Part shown: one piece after another, positions 23,229-34,260 of the stretch
Layout of the letters: each line of letters starts with the position of its first letter
How positions within the stretch are numbered: the first letter of the stretch is position 1
Origin: Seminavis robusta
Taxonomy: Eukaryota > Bacillariophyta > Bacillariophyceae > Naviculales > Naviculaceae
Reading direction: 5' to 3'
DNA: 64,000 nt
Assembly (NCBI GenBank): GCA_903772945.1
Contig: CAICTM010000188.1
Location: forward strand, 1-64,000
Notes under the pieces: model-generated
What the model was told of the DNA's origin: nothing
What the model saw: only the letters and a program-made list of their open reading frames with translations
Database searches by the model: none
Program-made: the position numbers and the translations under genes

Positions 23229-24502
23229 CTTGATTGTCTGAATAAATTAAATAAAAGAAGCTAGCACATTTGATGACAGTATCATAGATAGGAAGGTTTT
23301 CAAATGCAGATGATTAATCTTTGGCCATTGCCTTGGTGGACCAGATCCTTGATCAAGATGGCGCACCGTAGAAAGGATTTGTCTCGAAGTTGAACTAGAC
23401 GTTGGATAATTCAACGAAGCTCTCGTTGCAAATGTTTCGTATTTAGAACAAAGCAACCGTAAGCCCTGATACTTCCAGTGCAAGAAGAGGATGGACTCTC
23501 GCTTTTTCTTATCCTAACTAAGCCTGGCTCCCCTCTGGCTTCTGTAGACTGATCCACTTGCAGCCAGTCTATAGCTAGTACTAGTAGGGAGATAGTAATT
23601 CTTACAAATAGTCCACTGTAAAATGGCAGAGCCCCTTTGACAGCTCGGTACCGTACACCATGGATACCGGTTATTCTGCACGACATGCATTTCCAAGATG
23701 CAACAAAAATTTTCCATCCAGGGACTCGAACCCTGAACCTACAGATTAGAAGTCTGTCGCGCTACCTTTGCGCTGCGAAGGACAGAATCTAATGAGTGGC
23801 ATGTTGCAGCCATTGGTGTAGTGGTGATGATGGTGACTTACCCAGATGGAACTCCGGGCGATTGCCACTTTCGCAGAAAAATAAATTGTATATATACTCG
23901 CAAATAATGTGACTAAGTCGGCTACAGAAAATTACAGCTTGGCTCCACTCCCCCTTGCTGATGTGGGCCGTACTGCATCAAAGCCTCCACATGCTTTTAC
24001 AGTGGGCAATGCTGCTTCCAGCTTCCAGGGCATGATGCAATCTGGAGCTGTTTGCGCCTCAACTAAAACAATGAGGGGTTTAGAGTAGGTGGATTAATGT
24101 AAAACGTGTATCCCCCATGGATGTGAAAGAAATCCTTCGTGGTAACTCAAGTACTGGTACCAGTGTAATCTGGCTACTGTTGCTGAATCCATTGGTAAGC
24201 TCAAGTGCATGGACCAGCAGTGAGAAGCTGTGATAGTTTTTCACAGAGTTGAGGACTCCGTCCAATTCGAACCAAGCCAAGTAGCTGTGTCGTAATCGAA
24301 TAGCCTACTATTCGACGCAGGTGTCCTTTAGTTAGTTGAGAATTATGACTACTAGTAGTAGTCAAGTGGTACCCGAATGATGTAGGCACATGGAGATGAT
24401 TTGCTAGCTCTCTTTTCGAATTCTTTGGTTTGATTTGCTTTCCTTTACTCCACCATGCTGAACCTGAATCATGAACAACTGGTGATTACTCACTGGTCCA
24501 GT
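23229..24502. other. Intergenic region holding a tRNA-like gene
   Basis: Apart from the tRNA-like sequence at 23711-23783, no gene is supported. The desaturase and the minus-strand cupin gene converge here. Confidence 0.5.
23711..23783 (-). tRNA. tRNA-Arg(UCU)-like gene with imperfect acceptor stem
   Basis: The anticodon arm is perfect (ACAGA-CTTCTAA-TCTGT, anticodon TCT). The D arm GCGC-AAAGGTA-GCGC and the T arm CAGGG-TTCGAGT-CCCTG are also perfect, and a T-run follows the 3' end, as for Pol III. The acceptor stem GTCCTTC/GATGGAA has two mismatches. The linker to the D stem is GCA, one base too long, and the near-universal T8 is missing. This may be a tRNA pseudogene or a damaged copy. The CCA end is not encoded, as expected in a eukaryote. 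Confidence 0.6.
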
Positions 24503-25186
24503 TCAAGGAAAACCTTTGGTCCAACCTGTCTTAAGTTCTTCGGAATCCGGCGAGATAAAGTGCTCAGTCAGAATGGCAATATCATAAACATCCTTCATCG
24601 TCTCTGGAGTGTTCGTTTCTCTAAAGTCAGGATTCAGGACATCCTCCATCAATTTGTGTCCCTTGTGGCAAGGAGTGAAACCAAACAACAATCGCCCGGG
24701 TCCATCCGAGACATTGCACCAAGCGTGAGGTGTTCCGCGGGGCACAAAGATAGTTTCGCCGGCCTTCACGTCAAGGACAGATGGGCCCGCAATCACCTTG
24801 AATTGGCCTTCCAAAAACGTGAAGTACTCATCTTCTGTGAAATGAACGTGAACAGGTGTGCCTGCTCCAGGGGGCACTCGCTCTTCATACAAACACATGC
24901 GTTCCGCCGTGTCGCTGGGCTCTACCAGGAGCTGCAAGCTGCGAGGACCGGGGTGCTCGATAAAAACCTTGGGACGAGGCTCTTTTTGGGAAGCAAACAC
25001 GGTGTCTTCCTTCCAGCGAGCCAAAAAGGGGGTATCTTGCTCTGATTTGGCAACAGTGGAAGTAAATGTGGCCTTGGCCCCGATTGCAGCTGTTTGAGGC
25101 ATCTGGCGGCGAGCAGGAGCTATCACCCCCGTGGAAGGAATCCAACGACGAGGATTTCGAGCAATTGTACTAGTTGGGAATCTCAT
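24503..25186 (-). CDS. Cupin-domain protein, probably organellar
   Basis: 227 residues from the ATG at 25184-25186; the frame reaches further up only to a GTG. The first 40 residues are basic and poor in acids (MRFPTSTIARNPRRWIPSTG...ARRQ), which fits a mitochondrial presequence. The cupin fold is shown by PGAGTPVHVHFTEDEYFTFLEGQFKV and the second motif VPRGTPHAWCNVSDGPGRLLFGF. Metal-binding residues are the two His and Glu of the first motif and the His of the second. Small single-cupin proteins include dioxygenases, isomerases and storage or signalling proteins, and the exact reaction cannot be told. A C-terminal helix-rich part (ETMKDVYDIAILTEHF) completes it. Confidence 0.82.
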   Translation of the reverse strand: MRFPTSTIARNPRRWIPSTGVIAPARRQMPQTAAIGAKATFTSTVAKSEQDTPFLARWKEDTVFASQKEPRPKVFIEHPGPRSLQLLVEPSDTAERMCLYEERVPPGAGTPVHVHFTEDEYFTFLEGQFKVIAGPSVLDVKAGETIFVPRGTPHAWCNVSDGPGRLLFGFTPCHKGHKLMEDVLNPDFRETNTPETMKDVYDIAILTEHFISPDSEELKTGWTKGFP

Positions 25187-25683
25187 GGCTGATGTCTGAT
25201 GTCTGGCACTGTTAGAAAAAAGGCGGCAGAACACTTAGTTACTTCCAAGGAGTAACGCTTTTTAGACTGTTTCTGGTCTTCCAACGCGGTTTGGTATCGG
25301 TGGACAGAGTCCTTGCTCCGAGTATGATGGTGCTGAATCGAATCTTCTGCACCGTCGGCAACAGGCGGCTGGACTTCAAACAACAGGTGGCTGGTGGCTG
25401 GATCTGGCTATTGGATCTTTGGATGTGATTGTTAATAATAATAATATTTTGGTTTTCGTTCGTATCTTGCCAGAAGCGGCACAAGCGAGGACAAGTTCGC
25501 CACACAGTTAAGAGGACACAATCGAGTTTGCTTCGTGGTTGAATTGTCAGCGCCTGGAGAAGCCTTGCTCACTACTAGTCCAGAAAAGAAGGGGATGCGA
25601 TTCAACAACATCAGACAAATACCCTACTTACTACGAAACCACAAAGGAAGTTTAACCAAAAACAGCACTAAGCAACATTCTAT
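25187..25683. other. Intergenic region, no gene seen
   Basis: A short promoter region of the cupin gene is followed by the 3' end region of the vWD gene. No reading frame stands out. Confidence 0.5.
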
Positions 25684-27203
25684 CTAAAAGGGTCCTGCCT
25701 TGGCAATATGCAGGTCGTTCATGGCAATGACATCATGGACACAATGCTCAAAGGAACTTCCCCAGTGAGCACATGCTCGCTCGGCTGCTTCACGTGCAAC
25801 ACTCTCACCCAACCTAAGTCTGCGTTCTTGGGCAGTCTTGGCGGAAGATTTGCAGACTTGTGGGTGTTGTGGAGCTCTGTTGGCCTGAAATAGCTTGTCT
25901 TCATGAGATTGGACTTGCCACTCCTGTCCAAATTGATCTGGATCTTTGATGGCTGTGACGCCATCTCTTGCCAACATTGCCCCAGTATGGTAATCACCTA
26001 GGAGTCCTACACTGGCTCCAAATGTATTAGCTGTTGCATGTTTCAGTTCAACATTGACCATGTCCTTGAATGTTGTGATAATGATCTGTTCCTCGCCACC
26101 AAGGTGGATGTCAAACTTGTGGTGTTTATCATCAATTTCGGTATGGTTGACCATGTACTTGTCTCCCATTATGAGTGGTGTCCCTGCTTTGGAAATGCTA
26201 TCGATCATGTATTCTCCAAAACTGGAGACTTCCAAGACATCATCACCAATCTTGACAGCAGCACTTTCAATGTAGGAGTATCCATAGCGAGCCTTTGTAC
26301 GGATGTGAATATCAAGGTTTGTGTTGCCACCATCAATGCCCTGTGATTGCAGGAATACAAGATCACACTCTCCATGATAGTCTGAAGGTTTATGCAATGA
26401 TTTTCAGATGTCTGGTGAGCTACAGGAAGGACCAGGGGTGATTCGATTCAATGCCTTCCAACCGCTGCATGCAGGTACATACCATAATATTCTCCTGACC
26501 ACTTCTGGAAGTGAGGATCTCCAAAGGATTTGCCGCCTCTTACTGGAGTACATGTTGTTGCTGCGCGGGAATCACACATCTCTTGAAAAGTACTGCTAGT
26601 TGTCCCACCGGGCACCAAGTTCACGGGGTCTCCAGTTTGGGCATCACAGCATCCATTCCCACATGGAACGGCGATGCGGCCAGTGGAATACCATGTCTCC
26701 CAGCAAAAGTTATCCAGGTTGTAGCAGCGATGATTTTCATGGCAGTTTGGATCACACGAACCTGCACAGCCAAATGGGTCGTTGTTCTGTTGTAATGCTC
26801 TCCGGCCATTTTCACTCCAACAGCAGTATGGCTTGTTCTGATCGAGCTGAGGTTCTCTCAGGGCATGAGCAGAACAGTAGTTTGACTGGTTAGGAATGTT
26901 ACAGTTTGCTCCATCCCAAAAAACAGTGGGAATGTTTGTAACAGCATCACAGCATCTGTATTGGTAGGTTTGGTGATTTAGACTTGAACCAGGACCTGTA
27001 TTGCATCGTTGGTACCCCAAGTCGGTGCAAAATGCTTCCATGGTCTTGCATTGTACCCCACATGATTCCAAGCATGGGTTGCAAGTGGCACCTCCGAATC
27101 CACAACAGTAATCATTTCCGTCCTGTGGAGGAGGCGAGTTGACCCCAGTAATGTTGGCAGTAACCAGGGGCAACAAAAAAGAAAGTACAAAGAGGAGCTT
27201 CAT
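25684..27203 (-). CDS. Secreted Cys-rich protein with a von Willebrand factor D domain
   Basis: Exons 26483-27203 and 25684-26381, with a 101-bp GT-AG intron, give 472 residues. The ATG at 27201-27203 starts a signal peptide (MKLLFVLSFLLPLVTA). A Cys-rich region of about 200 residues follows, with repeated CC pairs. The D domain starts at GKSFGDPHFQKW; the splice restores the characteristic SGEYYDYHGECDLVFLQS. It continues through VGLLGDYHTG, the usual nested-Gly motif of vWD domains, and ends in Cys-containing segments near CAHWGSSFEHCVHDV. The protein is probably extracellular or wall-associated and disulfide-bonded; vWD domains mediate oligomerisation and adhesion. The role in a diatom (mucilage, attachment) is speculation. 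A truncated copy lies at 37873-38035. Confidence 0.88.
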
Positions 27204-28614
27204 CTCTAGCCAGAGGATGGCAAGAAGTAGGTAAATAGCTAACGAAGGGCTGTTTTGAATTTGTGTGTACCATGCCATTAGCCAGGCATCTGGCGGCAGC
27301 ATCTATCTGTGTACTGGTACCAGCCGCAATGCAAACAAGTAAGTTTGCAGATGCCCGTTTCTTGACCGAAATCGTGTCCGGTGGAGCAAACAAAAAGATG
27401 CCCGTGATTGTTTGTCACTTTGTCACTTGCTCGTGGAGATTGATCTCGTGGTGGTGACTGGTACCGGTACAGCGGTAAAGCTGCGGTAAAGCTTACGGTA
27501 CATGATGCAAATGTTTTGACTGGACTGACTCAGGAGTCAGGAGCCTAGTACATGTAGTACTAGTAGTACCAGTACTGGAGCTGTCATGCGCGCTGCCTGG
27601 TGAACGGCAGTCGCACATTGATTCCTAAGTTTTTGAGGTGACGTCATCGGAATCGCGCCTCAGCCTCGTGCCCAATTTCTCACTCCAACATTCCAAGGGT
27701 ACCTCCAACGGCTGTGCCCCTGACGTGGCAAGGGCGAACCTGAAAGGGAAACGGGCAAAAAAGGCTGGCGTGAGAGAACTCCAACAGACAAACATGCGGG
27801 CGACGCAACCCATCAGAATTGCATATTCCAAAACCACGAATGCTGAGGATTAGAACCCTGTTTCTCGACAACGTAAATACAATGAACGCACCTGTTTAGA
27901 CCATGGTCCCTCCTTTTTGACAAATACCAACACAATGCCGTCCTCGTTAATGCCGCGATGCCGTCGTCATTGTCCCATTATTTGTTTGGTTTCCAAAAAA
28001 AAAGATGCATAGATTCGGTCGAGAAGTCAAAAAAGTGCGAAAGTGATCTGAAAACAGCAGCGGGTTTGTCCTAATTTACGTTACCTCTGTAGAAACTTTA
28101 CCCGGTTCTCTCGCCAAACAATAATACTTAACAAACAAACCGCCTCAACGAAACAAACAGCATTTTCGGTGCTTATGTGACCCATCCCGCAAGACCAATC
28201 CACCCCTAAAGTTCTTCAATAATTACGAACCAATTGGGTACTGTTTTGTATGCGTACAAATTTTCCTTTAAGTAAATGAAATGGTTTACTCAAACGGAAT
28301 CACCGTTTGTCAGAAAGTCTTAAGTAATTTAGCGAAGCGTGACAAACCGTGAATGAATGATCTATATATTTCCGCTAAATAACCATGTCACAATGTACCG
28401 CAAAAAATGCACACACGCACCTGTTCAGACTACTAAAATTCACACACTCGTATGTTAATGTGGCACCCAAAGCCAAACAGCGATTTACATCCAATGTCTC
28501 GACACGAAACAACAAGTAGCAAGTGCAAAGACGCTACCGCTACAAAGACTATAAGATAATGGTGGATAATGAAATTGAAAACCACTCTACTACTAAGATT
28601 AGATCATTAAACTA
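27204..28614. other. Intergenic region, no supported gene
   Basis: A GC-richer part up to 27860 has two antisense frames of about 70 codons, neither convincing. The rest is AT-richer and has no gene. The motif CGCACCTGTTYAGA occurs twice (27886 and 28418). Confidence 0.45.
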
Positions 28615-29946
28615 CTAGATAACCATGTAACTGGAGGAGACTTCGCTCAGGCTGCTATCGGTGGCACTGGAATCGGCATCCAGCGAGTCGTCAATGGAGG
28701 ATTCCTCTGGGCTCCAGGATTCCTCCCGTTCCTCTCGCAATTCCCAAAGCCTGTCGATATCCTCTGGCCTGTAACGTAGCCTAGCCATTCCTTCGAGAAA
28801 AGCTGACCATAGGTTCTGTGCATGCTTGCGTCTCCACATGCACTCATATAAGTACTCCTGCAAATTGCTGCCTTCACGTTGTGACTCTGGGACATTCTTC
28901 TTCAGAACTCGCCAGTTGCCCTCAATAGTCTGGGTGTGTGTTCCATCCTCGGCAACGAACTCATACTTGTGGCACAATGTCCTGTGAGTGTAGCCGTACC
29001 CGGGTAAATCTCCAATACGGTTGTAGCCGCCATGCTTGTCCGTGTTGATTGTAGTTCCTGGTCGGACAAAAGCCATGATGAGTGGCAGCAGAGTGTTGCC
29101 CTTTCTATCCGGGACAACTGCCAAAGCCAGTTTCCTTTCGCCACCCCGTTCCACCATTCCGAAAACCCAATCCGCATTGACACACCTGCCACGATTGTCC
29201 TTCCTACGACCAAATTTACCTTCGTCCGCCTCCACCACACACCCTGGGCCTCCGAGCATGTAGTCTTCCTTGTCCGCTTGCAGGACCATCTCGATTACCA
29301 TCCTTCTGAAATGTCTATACCATGTCCCGACTGTGCCTTCGGAGATACCAATTAAAGTCGCTGATGTTCTCGCAGTAACCTTCAGTAGCCAAAGGTAGGC
29401 GATCCAGAGAACCTGGCTCTTCTTTATCTTGACATGCATCAGGACACTTCCCTTTTGGATAGAACATTCGAATCCAGTTCCTTTGGACTTCCAAGTCCAG
29501 TGACAGCTGCTGTTTTGGCACTGCATTGACTCGAGTTCTCCATCGTCACTGTGGTAGGCGACCATTTCACCACTGCACTGGTCACACTTCGTAGGAATGA
29601 TGAACTGACAGTTGAAGGCACGGCACCTGACAGTGTTTCGTTTATTGGGTGAGTAACGAAGTTGACGGGTGCACCTGGGACAGGACCCCGGTGGACGAAT
29701 GACTCCCTTCTTATAGAAGTAGTCAATTGCCTTTGCCTCGTCTGTCAGAACAGGTTCAAGTTCGGAAAAGGAAGGCATAACGCCCCCATCCTCCAGATGG
29801 TAAACATCGCGCTCGGCACGTCTCCTCCTCTGGCCTCGACTCAGAGTTCCGTCACCACGTCTGTTGATGTTGTCGTGCCTCACCCTGTTACGATTGGAAC
29901 GACGCCGACGCCTCCACCATGGCCGGTATGAGCCCCTCGCAGGCAT
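28615..29946 (-). CDS. Merlin/IS1595 (ISXO2-like) DDE transposase
   Basis: 443 residues from the ATG at 29944-29946; a longer frame starts only at GTG. A basic N-terminus (RPWWRRRRRSNRNR) is followed by a zinc-ribbon region with several CxxC pairs (CPRCTRQL, CDQCSGEM) and a helix-turn-helix-like stretch. The ISXO2 catalytic domain has GCVVEADEGKFGRRKDNRGR, WVFGMVERGGERKLALAVVPDRKGNTLLPL, INTDKHGGYNRI and the final THTQTIEGNWRVLKK. The last segment holds the third acidic residue. Merlin elements insert with 8-9-bp duplications. I could not find inverted repeats around the gene, so it may be a relic or a domesticated copy. The open frame is intact. The C-terminus is a Ser/Asp/Glu-rich tail, unusual for the family. 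Confidence 0.87.
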   Translation of the reverse strand: MPARGSYRPWWRRRRRSNRNRVRHDNINRRGDGTLSRGQRRRRAERDVYHLEDGGVMPSFSELEPVLTDEAKAIDYFYKKGVIRPPGSCPRCTRQLRYSPNKRNTVRCRAFNCQFIIPTKCDQCSGEMVAYHSDDGELESMQCQNSSCHWTWKSKGTGFECSIQKGSVLMHVKIKKSQVLWIAYLWLLKVTARTSATLIGISEGTVGTWYRHFRRMVIEMVLQADKEDYMLGGPGCVVEADEGKFGRRKDNRGRCVNADWVFGMVERGGERKLALAVVPDRKGNTLLPLIMAFVRPGTTINTDKHGGYNRIGDLPGYGYTHRTLCHKYEFVAEDGTHTQTIEGNWRVLKKNVPESQREGSNLQEYLYECMWRRKHAQNLWSAFLEGMARLRYRPEDIDRLWELREEREESWSPEESSIDDSLDADSSATDSSLSEVSSSYMVI

Positions 29947-30397
29947 TGCGATATCGTTTGTAGCTACAGGGGAAAAAAAGTTTGCCACCGTTTTATGGTT
30001 TCAATTTATGCGATCTTAGAAACACCAACGAATACCGCACCGGGCCAGCGATGCATTGCCGCCAATCATTGTTCCAAAGCCGCGATGGCAGCCTTTTGGA
30101 TAACTAGGGGCTGCTAAACGAGCCCTGCGGGTGTTGTTCTATTATATTAATTACTAGATAATCAAGTAGGCCGCTATCCATCTCCAAAGTGCCTATGTAC
30201 CGTCCGCCAAAGGGATGGATGCTTTCTTAGTCGACGAAACAGACGAATTTGGGGAATTTTATAGCCGGTTATGCCTCGCGTGGCACAGAATCATTGGCTC
30301 CCACTATTTGAAATTCAAATATCACGGATCGCTCCCTCCAATGGGGCTGCCACCGAGGAATTGGAAGCATTGTTGATTGTCGCCGATCGCTCACAAA
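29947..30397. other. Divergent region between transposase and unknown gene
   Basis: It contains GGGGCTGCTAAACGAGCCC near 30105, a small hairpin. No gene and no clear terminal repeat are seen. Confidence 0.45.
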
Positions 30398-31288
30398 ATG
30401 TCAAACCAGTACGCCCGTGTTAGGTACGCATTGAGGGGCCGGTGCATCATGTCTCCTCCGCCCATGTCTCCAGCTTCGCCCAAATTTGGATTCTTCACTC
30501 AAGAATCGCCGCAGGTTCTCCCGCCAACATCGCCACTGAAGGGAAGAGGAAAGCCGAAGGACGATCGCAACTATGAGACTCCTCAAAAAGAGAACATCGA
30601 ACCTCAAAAAAAGACTTCAAAAAGGCCTCCACTTACCCCCGCAGGTGCCCCCGCTCCAAAGTTGTCTCATGTGCAAGTTCCCTCAATCGAGAAGCAGATC
30701 AACCAGCAACTCGCCGATAGCATGCGCCAGGAGGATGCGAGCGGTAGATATTCAGGTGGGCACATGAACTACGGTGAGTCTCCATTCATGTTTATGTTGG
30801 CAGACGTATTCATAACCAGCCGAACGAAAACTCACCGGCTTGCATGGTGCGACCGTGGGGGGAAATCAGGATCGCCGGATTCTCAAGCAACCCAACCATT
30901 CCCTTCGGAGGATGAAGAAGAAGAAGTAGTAGACGAAGGGACGCTGAAGCAGTGGTTGATCGAAGAATCAGAAAGCAACGCCAGGATTCTCAAAAAACTG
31001 GGAACTCCCACTCCCAAAAAGAAGAAGCAACCAGAGAATGGAGGAGGGAAGAAGTTGAAACTTCCCAAAGGCGGGAAAGCCAAAGTTGACAACATAGTGA
31101 AGAAAATCCGAGAGGCAGTGACCACACAGTTCGCCACAAACCCAAGGCTGATGGAAATGTCTGCAGACGAAATCGCTAACAGATTGGCGGCCGTTGCGAT
31201 GGAGGTATCTACGGAGGCAGCGGCTAGGCCATCAGCGGTCAACCATGCCAGGAGCATCGCCAAGAAGAAGAATCCACAAGATATTTAG
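30398..31288 (+). CDS. Unknown basic/acidic low-complexity protein
   Basis: Exons 30398-30773 and 30870-31288, with a 96-bp intron (GTGAGT...CAG) whose removal keeps the frame, give 264 residues. The unspliced frame would add 32 residues (ESPFMFMLADVFIT...), which look unlike the low-complexity neighbours; this is why the splice is preferred. The N-terminus is Ser/Pro-rich (MSPPPMSPASPK). An acidic patch EDEEEEVVDEGTLKQWLIEESE and a Lys-rich block PTPKKKKQPENGGGKKLKLPKGGK follow, then a helical C-terminus. It could be a nuclear protein, but no family is recognised. The start may instead be the ATG at 30449. It is divergent from the transposase and could have travelled with it, but there is no direct evidence. 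Confidence 0.6.
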   Translation: MSNQYARVRYALRGRCIMSPPPMSPASPKFGFFTQESPQVLPPTSPLKGRGKPKDDRNYETPQKENIEPQKKTSKRPPLTPAGAPAPKLSHVQVPSIEKQINQQLADSMRQEDASGRYSGGHMNYGESPFMFMLADVFITSRTKTHRLAWCDRGGKSGSPDSQATQPFPSEDEEEEVVDEGTLKQWLIEESESNARILKKLGTPTPKKKKQPENGGGKKLKLPKGGKAKVDNIVKKIREAVTTQFATNPRLMEMSADEIANRLAAVAMEVSTEAAARPSAVNHARSIAKKKNPQDI

Positions 31289-32150
31289 GCAGAATCGGAA
31301 CAGAAAGAGCGAAAAAGTGAATGTGAAAGAGAAATAGTGAGCGGTCCCCATGGCCCTTTAAGTAACGAAACGTCTGGTAGTGGTAAATTAGTTGATACGG
31401 ATTTACACTCTAAATAATAAATACCCCCGAAGAAATGTCTCGCCAATCTTCAGCGATGAGTTTGCGAGACGAAATTCTGGAGGGTGGTGTGGCCCGTGTG
31501 CACCGACGTTGGTCTCCAGAAAGGCCCGCTCCTGTGACTGCGATAGAGGTGCCCCGAATCATGAGTATGACGTCTGGGGCATTCTTCTTCTTGGCAACCC
31601 ATTCCAAAGGCCACTCGGTATATCGGCGGCGCGAGCGTCCCCGGCCGGCCAGAAGCCATTCGAGCTGGGATATGGGGCCCAGTGAGAGTCCAAAAGCAAA
31701 ACAATGTAAATAACAAATTCGACTCACCAGGAGCTAAAAAAGTAGACTAGCAAATAACGAAAGGCAATGAGGTGAGAGGCTCATATGGTATTTGCGTACA
31801 ACCAGTGCAGGGATGGATCAAGCTTGTAGCCCTCCTCAACATCTATATGAGCGGGAAGTCAGTAGCTGCCTTGGGTTGTAGAGTAGTGCGCGTAAAACAA
31901 TAAGGTGCTTTCTGGTACGTAGAAAATTGTATGGGGCATCTAAACTGCTGTTTGGAAGGCCTCAAAAGAGTGGAATAAAGGCTGCTAGAACGTCGCAGCT
32001 GCAAGGCTTGGTGCCAAACCGATTGAGAGTTAAGCAGATGTATACCTACTCCAGCTATCTGTAGCTGCTCAAGCTGGGGGGTGAACTGTGTATTGCAAAT
32101 GTCCAATTGCAAAACGTTGTTTTTGTTGACTGTTGGCAGTCGTTATTTTA
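31289..32150. other. Gene-free stretch before the AT-rich block
   Basis: No gene is supported. Around 31435-31720 both strands are open for 90-100 codons, which probably reflects high GC. Confidence 0.4.
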
Positions 32151-33546
32151 CTGTTGTACTGGGACTTTAAATAAATTTTTTCTAAAATAAAAATGCAAAA
32201 ACGAATTCATTTTAATGTAAAAATATGATGTTTTTGACTTTTTTACCAAACATATTTATATAGCTACATTGCACGACAACATTACGCGACTCTATTACAA
32301 AATTTATATGATAATTCTAACATAAGAACATAGCTCTAAAACATCAGATCACAGCTCTGACCACAAAATATAGTTCTAATCGCGAAAATGTAGCTCTATT
32401 GCGCGAAAAATGTAACTCTAACGTAATGATGTATACTTCTATCACCCAAAAATATAGTTTGGCAGCTAAATTGCATGGAATAATACAGACAAAGTTCCAT
32501 GTATGACGACAATAAATGCATTTCATATGACAACAAAAAGCTAACATACATTTGAATAGTTCTGTGACGCGTCTCACCAGCACAGAAATCTTACACAAGT
32601 TCTAATATGTACAACAACAAATCTAAAACACGTGATATGTAGCCTAACACACAAACGCCAAAATGTAGTAGACTCTTTAACGTACCAGACTGATTCAGAA
32701 ACTTGACAGCATGCGAAAATTCTATTACACTCCTTGACACCAAAACCAAATTGCACGATGATTAGTAATTCCAAAGCTAAAACGCGCGAAAGTCTAGCTC
32801 TCTCACTCATGTAACACCATAACAAAGATAATGTATTTCACATGATAATAAAGCTACTAAAACAACACGAGAATAGTTCTCTCACGTGTGTACTAGAAAG
32901 AGACTCACTAGAATACAACAACAAAGCTAAAATACTCATCAGAATGTACTAGTCAAAAATGACATGCGAGAGCGGCACTCTAATACTACACAAGGAAGCT
33001 ACTCTAAAAACCAAAATGTAGCTCTGTCATGATATAGACACAACTAAAACCGAGAAAAGTATTTTTTCATGCATCTAAAACACAACATATGAGAAAGTCT
33101 CTGCAACGCGTGTGTGACATTAGAAAGAGAACTGAAATTTAAACAATCAAAAATGCCAAGAATATAATTCTAACATGCAAGAAAATGTAGCTGTAACACA
33201 AAAAAATGTAAGACATAGCTCTAATGCGCGAAAACAAGCAAAAAATCAGCTCTAACACACAAAAGTCGCTCTAACACGAAAAATGTAATTTATCACGCGA
33301 CATTGAAGCAGTTTGCATTACATAATAAGAGCAATCTAAAATATGCAAAATATAGCTCTTGCTCTTGCCAAGTGTGATATGACAACCAATGTATTTCACA
33401 AGAAATAAAGCAAAAATACGCGACGAAATATATTTCTCTTACGTTTGTGCCAAAAAGAGATCTTGCTGACATAGAAGTTTTGCTTAATAACAAAGTGAAA
33501 TATGCGAGTATGTATTTCAAAAACATAAGAGTCGAGCTGTAAACAA

Positions 33547-33651
33547 GCAAGAATCTAACTCAAACACGCGAAAATCTAACTCAAACGCGCGAGAATCTAG
33601 CTCAAACACGCGAGAATCTAGCTCAAACACGCGAGAATCTAGCTCTCATAC
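33547..33651. repeat. 21-bp tandem repeat, five units
   Basis: Five units of the type GCGAGAATCTAGCTCAAACAC, with one to five changes per unit. Units 3 and 4 are identical. Confidence 0.85.
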
Positions 33652-33816
33652 ATAAGAATGTAGCTACCTGTATTATGCGATAATGAGCTGCATGACATAC
33701 GAATACAACTATATTACGCGAAATTTAAGATAACTTTGCAATTCCAAATGACATCAAAATTACATTCGTGATAAAGTACGCTGTGTGGCTAATTCAACAT
33801 TACGCGAATTACGATT

Positions 33817-34168
33817 ACGAAATTTTGCACGAAATTTTGCACGAAATTTTGCACGAAATTTTGCACGAAATTTTGCATGAAATTTTGCACGACATTTTTG
33901 CACGACATTTTTGCATGCATTTTGACGCGACATTTTTGCATGCATTTTGACGCGACATTTTGACGCGACATTTTGACGCGACACTTTGACGCGACATTTT
34001 GACGCGACATTTTGACGCGACATTTTGACACGACATTCTTTTTTACACGACATTTTTGCACGACTTTTTTGCACGACATTTTTGCATGCAATTTTACGCG
34101 ACATTTTACGCGACATTTTTACACGACATTTTTACACGACATTTTTGCACGACGTTTTTGCATAACGT
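33817..34168. repeat. 12-13-bp tandem repeat array
   Basis: About five copies of ACGAAATTTTGC lead into ACGACATTTTTGC and GACGCGACATTTT variants. The array reads as repeated peptides in several frames but is not a gene. Confidence 0.88.
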
Positions 34169-34220
34169 TTAAAAGAATACTCACAATGATGTATTTCATT
34201 AATTTAATTAGACAACTTAG

Positions 34221-34260
34221 CCAGTGGGTATTGGAGTCCCCTTTGGGGTATACCCACTGG
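34221..34260. repeat. Two-stage hairpin (11-bp perfect inverted repeat)
   Basis: CCAGTGGGTAT (34221-34231) and ATACCCACTGG (34250-34260) are perfect arms. Inside, CCCC-TTT-GGGG can form a second stem. The hairpin stands out as GC-rich within very AT-rich DNA. Confidence 0.85.

Noticed and set aside
27625-27871. Antisense pair of ~70-codon frames
   Set aside because: Both strands are open by composition; no family and no splice signals.
28100-30200. Possible terminal repeats around the Merlin-type transposase (TAGGGG...TGCGGG)
   Set aside because: Only scattered matches; no clear inverted pair and no target duplication.
31392-31727. Frames of 90-105 codons on both strands
   Set aside because: GC-rich island with mirror-image openness; no protein similarity recognised.
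33760-34116. Frames of 70-120 codons with repeats such as KCRVKMSRQNVAS
   Set aside because: Produced entirely by the 12-13-bp DNA repeat; not a gene.
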